Origin: Alphaproteobacteria bacterium
GTDB taxonomy: Bacteria > Pseudomonadota > Alphaproteobacteria > RF32 > CAG-239
Direction: 5' to 3'
Assembly: GCA_017452115.1 (NCBI GenBank)
Contig: JAFTNB010000200.1
Span: forward strand, 1 to 7,240
DNA length: 7,240 nucleotides
Shown here: positions 6,186 to 7,240 of the stretch, one piece after another
Position numbering within the stretch: position 1 is the first letter of the stretch
Layout: every line of letters begins with the position of its first letter
Program-made: the position numbers and the translations under genes
The notes under the pieces: generated by a model
Told to the model about the DNA's origin: nothing
What the model saw: the letters and a program-made list of their open reading frames with translations, nothing else
Databases searched by the model: none

Positions 6186-6890
6186 ATGACAGGTAGAAAA
6201 ATTGAAGAAAGAGCTCTAAATATCAAGCGTATTCGTTTGGAGCGAGAGCGTGCGGTATTTATGAAATTGGGGGCAAAAATTCGGGCATATTTATTTACCG
6301 GTATTTTGGTCACTGCACCGGTAGCAATTACATTCTATATGGCATATAAATTTGTATTATGGGTAGATAGATTGGTTAATCAGATGTTACCACCGCAATA
6401 TAAATTTGATGAAATTTTACCATTTACGGTTCCGGGGCTCGGATTGATTATTTTGGTGGTATCGTTGATTGTGGTTGGAATGTTTGCTGCCGGATTTTTG
6501 GGTAAGTTCTTCTTGCGTTTGGGTGAGTGGATTGTATATAAAGTTCCTCTTATATCCAGCGTATATTCCGTGCTAAAACAAATATTTGAAACATTTTTCT
6601 CAACCAAAACTCAAGCTTTTAGCAAGGTTGTTATGTTGGAATATCCACGGAAAGGAATTTGGATTTTGGGATTTGTGAGTTCGGAACTTAAGGGGGAAAT
6701 TAAAGATAAGTTTGAGGAGGAAATGTTGAATATTTTTATTCCGACAACTCCGAATCCAACTTCCGGCTTTTTGATTTTTGTGCCGAAAAAAGATACGATT
6801 GAACTCAATATGAAAGTGGAGGAGGGGATTAAATTTGTGATTTCCGGAGGTTTAGTAGAGCCGGAGAATATGCCTAAAGCAAAAAAATAG
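6186..6890 (+). CDS. DUF502 family inner-membrane protein
   Basis: This is a 234-residue protein. A basic cytoplasmic N-terminus (1-33, many Arg/Lys) precedes two membrane helices at about 35-59 and 84-106, then a soluble domain. DUF502 signatures are FTGILVTAPVAITFYM (37-52) in helix one, the turn VPGLGL (82-87) before helix two, PLISSVYSVLKQIFETF (121-137), and near the end FIPTTPNPTSGFLIFVP (184-200). The family is widespread in bacteria and also known from plant proteins, but its molecular function is not established. It is the last gene of the lipoprotein-recJ-DUF502 run, 21 bp after recJ. No hairpin terminator follows the stop; the next features are the tRNA gene and its terminator at 7055. 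Confidence 0.9.
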   Translation: MTGRKIEERALNIKRIRLERERAVFMKLGAKIRAYLFTGILVTAPVAITFYMAYKFVLWVDRLVNQMLPPQYKFDEILPFTVPGLGLIILVVSLIVVGMFAAGFLGKFFLRLGEWIVYKVPLISSVYSVLKQIFETFFSTKTQAFSKVVMLEYPRKGIWILGFVSSELKGEIKDKFEEEMLNIFIPTTPNPTSGFLIFVPKKDTIELNMKVEEGIKFVISGGLVEPENMPKAKK

Positions 6891-6910
6891 GGTAAGCATA
6901 AAAAAAATAC

Positions 6911-6937
6911 TTGATTTATTTTTGAATGTAGGATAAA
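6911..6937 (+). promoter_or_regulatory. Weak candidate promoter for tRNA-Leu
   Basis: TTGATT at 6911-6916 is followed after 15 bp by GATAAA at 6932-6937, upstream of the tRNA at 6960. Spacing is short and the -10 poor. The tRNA could also be transcribed from the recJ operon, since no terminator separates them. Confidence 0.3.
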
Positions 6938-6959
6938 CATTCTTTCGTTGTATGAATGT

Positions 6960-7045
6960 GCGGCTATGGCGAAATTGGTAGACGCGTAACGTTGAGGTCG
7001 TTATGAGCTAAGCTCATGGAAGTTCGAGTCTTCTTAGCCGCACCA
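6960..7045 (+). tRNA. tRNA-Leu, anticodon GAG, CCA encoded
   Basis: This is an 86-base class II tRNA. The acceptor stem GCGGCTA (6960-6966) pairs perfectly with TAGCCGC (7035-7041), followed by discriminator A and an encoded CCA (7043-7045). The D stem is GCG/CGC (6969-6971 with 6983-6985). The anticodon stem is TAACG/CGTTA (6987-6991 with 6999-7003), and the loop TTGAGGT gives anticodon GAG at 6994-6996, reading CUC and CUU. The long variable arm TGAGC/GCTCA (7004-7008 with 7012-7016) and discriminator A identify a leucine tRNA. The T arm is GGAAG/CTTCT around TTCGAGT (7023-7029), with one G-T pair at its base. It is followed directly by an intrinsic terminator. Confidence 0.97.
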
Positions 7046-7054
7046 TAAAAAATT

Positions 7055-7076
7055 GCACCCTTTGGGTGCTTTTTTT
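7055..7076 (+). terminator. Rho-independent terminator after tRNA-Leu
   Basis: GCACCC (7055-7060) and GGGTGC (7064-7069) form a perfect 6-bp stem with a TTT loop, followed by seven T (7070-7076). It starts 10 bases after the tRNA CCA end. It would end both the tRNA transcript and any read-through from the recJ-DUF502 operon. Confidence 0.92.
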
Positions 7077-7093
7077 GTTTTAAATATGTTGTT

Positions 7094-7126
7094 TAAAAAG
7101 GCTCGAACTTCCAGAGGGAAGTTTGA
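7094..7126. repeat. Hairpin built from tRNA-Leu T-arm-like sequences
   Basis: TCGAACTTCC (7103-7112) and GGAAGTTTGA (7117-7126) form a 10-bp stem with one G-T pair and an AGAG loop. Read on the minus strand, 7113-7094 matches tRNA-Leu positions 7017-7036 at 18 of 20 bases, including 12 in a row across the T arm. The right arm resembles the same T arm in direct orientation (GGAAGTT.GA). On the minus strand the hairpin is followed by GCCTTTTT, so it could also act as a minus-strand terminator for a gene beyond the window. Confidence 0.6.
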
Positions 7127-7194
7127 CTAGGAGGAGAGGCAGACGGGAGTATTTTATGTTTTAAATAGATTTGTTGGTGAGGATTTTTCTGCAG
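7127..7194. other. Non-coding stretch downstream of tRNA-Leu, no gene seen
   Basis: A purine-rich segment (7130-7149) contains GGAGG- and GGGAG-like sequence, but the ATG after it (7156) runs into a stop after two codons. No longer frame starts here, and no recognisable RNA family was seen. The window ends before the next gene. Confidence 0.5.
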
Positions 7195-7236
7195 TCTCCG
7201 CAAAATTTGCGGAGATTATCGATTTATTCTCCGCAA
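7195..7236. repeat. Three copies of TCTCCGCAA in alternating orientation
   Basis: TCTCCGCAAA (7195-7204) and TTTGCGGAGA (7206-7215) are perfect inverted copies around a single A. A third copy, TCTCCGCAA (7228-7236), lies in the first orientation after a 12-bp AT-rich spacer. The middle copy could pair with either neighbour, giving two mutually exclusive hairpins. Neither is followed by a T run. The array may continue past the window edge. Confidence 0.75.
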
Positions 7237-7240
7237 GTTA

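Noticed and set aside
6611..6940. 109-residue minus-strand frame over the end of the DUF502 gene
   Set aside because: It is antisense to a clearly conserved coding region and has no supporting signals. The other short antisense frames (9-212, 3693-3875, 3906-4133, 5332-5571, 6380-6607) were dropped for the same reason.
7130..7164. Small ORF after the purine-rich GGAGG/GGGAG sequence
   Set aside because: The ATG at 7156 is followed by one codon and a stop, so there is no credible peptide.
7195..7225. Intrinsic terminator
   Set aside because: The stem is good, but no T run follows on either strand.
7195..7240. Start of a CRISPR array
   Set aside because: The repeat unit is only 9-10 bases, alternates in orientation and has spacers of 1-3 and 12 bases, which does not fit CRISPR repeats and spacers.

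Overview
The window looks like a chromosomal segment of an AT-rich alphaproteobacterium, perhaps an uncultured host- or gut-associated lineage. That placement is inferred from protein sequence style: an alphaproteobacterial-type RecJ start region, a DUF502 membrane protein, an AmpG-like permease and a TrmL-type methyltransferase. It was not confirmed by any search. Most of the content is housekeeping or envelope-related. No complete mobile element, CRISPR array or toxin-antitoxin pair can be supported.

Layout. From the left edge to 388 is the 3' part of a tRNA 2'-O-methyltransferase gene (trmL-like, + strand). It overlaps by 20 bp the convergent end of an AmpG-like MFS permease (369-1649, -). 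Next on the minus strand is an unrecognised 135-residue protein (1805-2212) with its own promoter and a strong intrinsic terminator. A two-gene minus-strand operon follows (2315-3465): a divergent DUF4065/Panacea-like protein, then a DUF192 lipoprotein. A 191-bp divergent intergenic region with overlapping palindromes separates this from a plus-strand operon: an OmpA-C-domain lipoprotein (3657-4376), recJ (4389-6164) and a DUF502 membrane protein (6186-6890). A tRNA-Leu(GAG) gene with encoded CCA (6960-7045) and an intrinsic terminator follow.

The last ~165 bases carry no protein gene but are structured. They hold a hairpin whose arms resemble the T-arm of the adjacent tRNA-Leu, in inverted and direct orientation. 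They also hold three copies of TCTCCGCAA in alternating orientation that could form two mutually exclusive hairpins. These two elements, the orphan 135-residue gene and the DUF4065-like/DUF192 pairing are the parts most worth a second look.

Functional themes: tRNA modification (TrmL-like) and tRNA-Leu; cell-wall recycling (AmpG-like) and envelope lipoproteins (OmpA-like, DUF192); single-strand DNA processing in repair (RecJ). Several starts were moved from the longest-ORF position because a Shine-Dalgarno sequence or a lipoprotein signal peptide fits a downstream start better.
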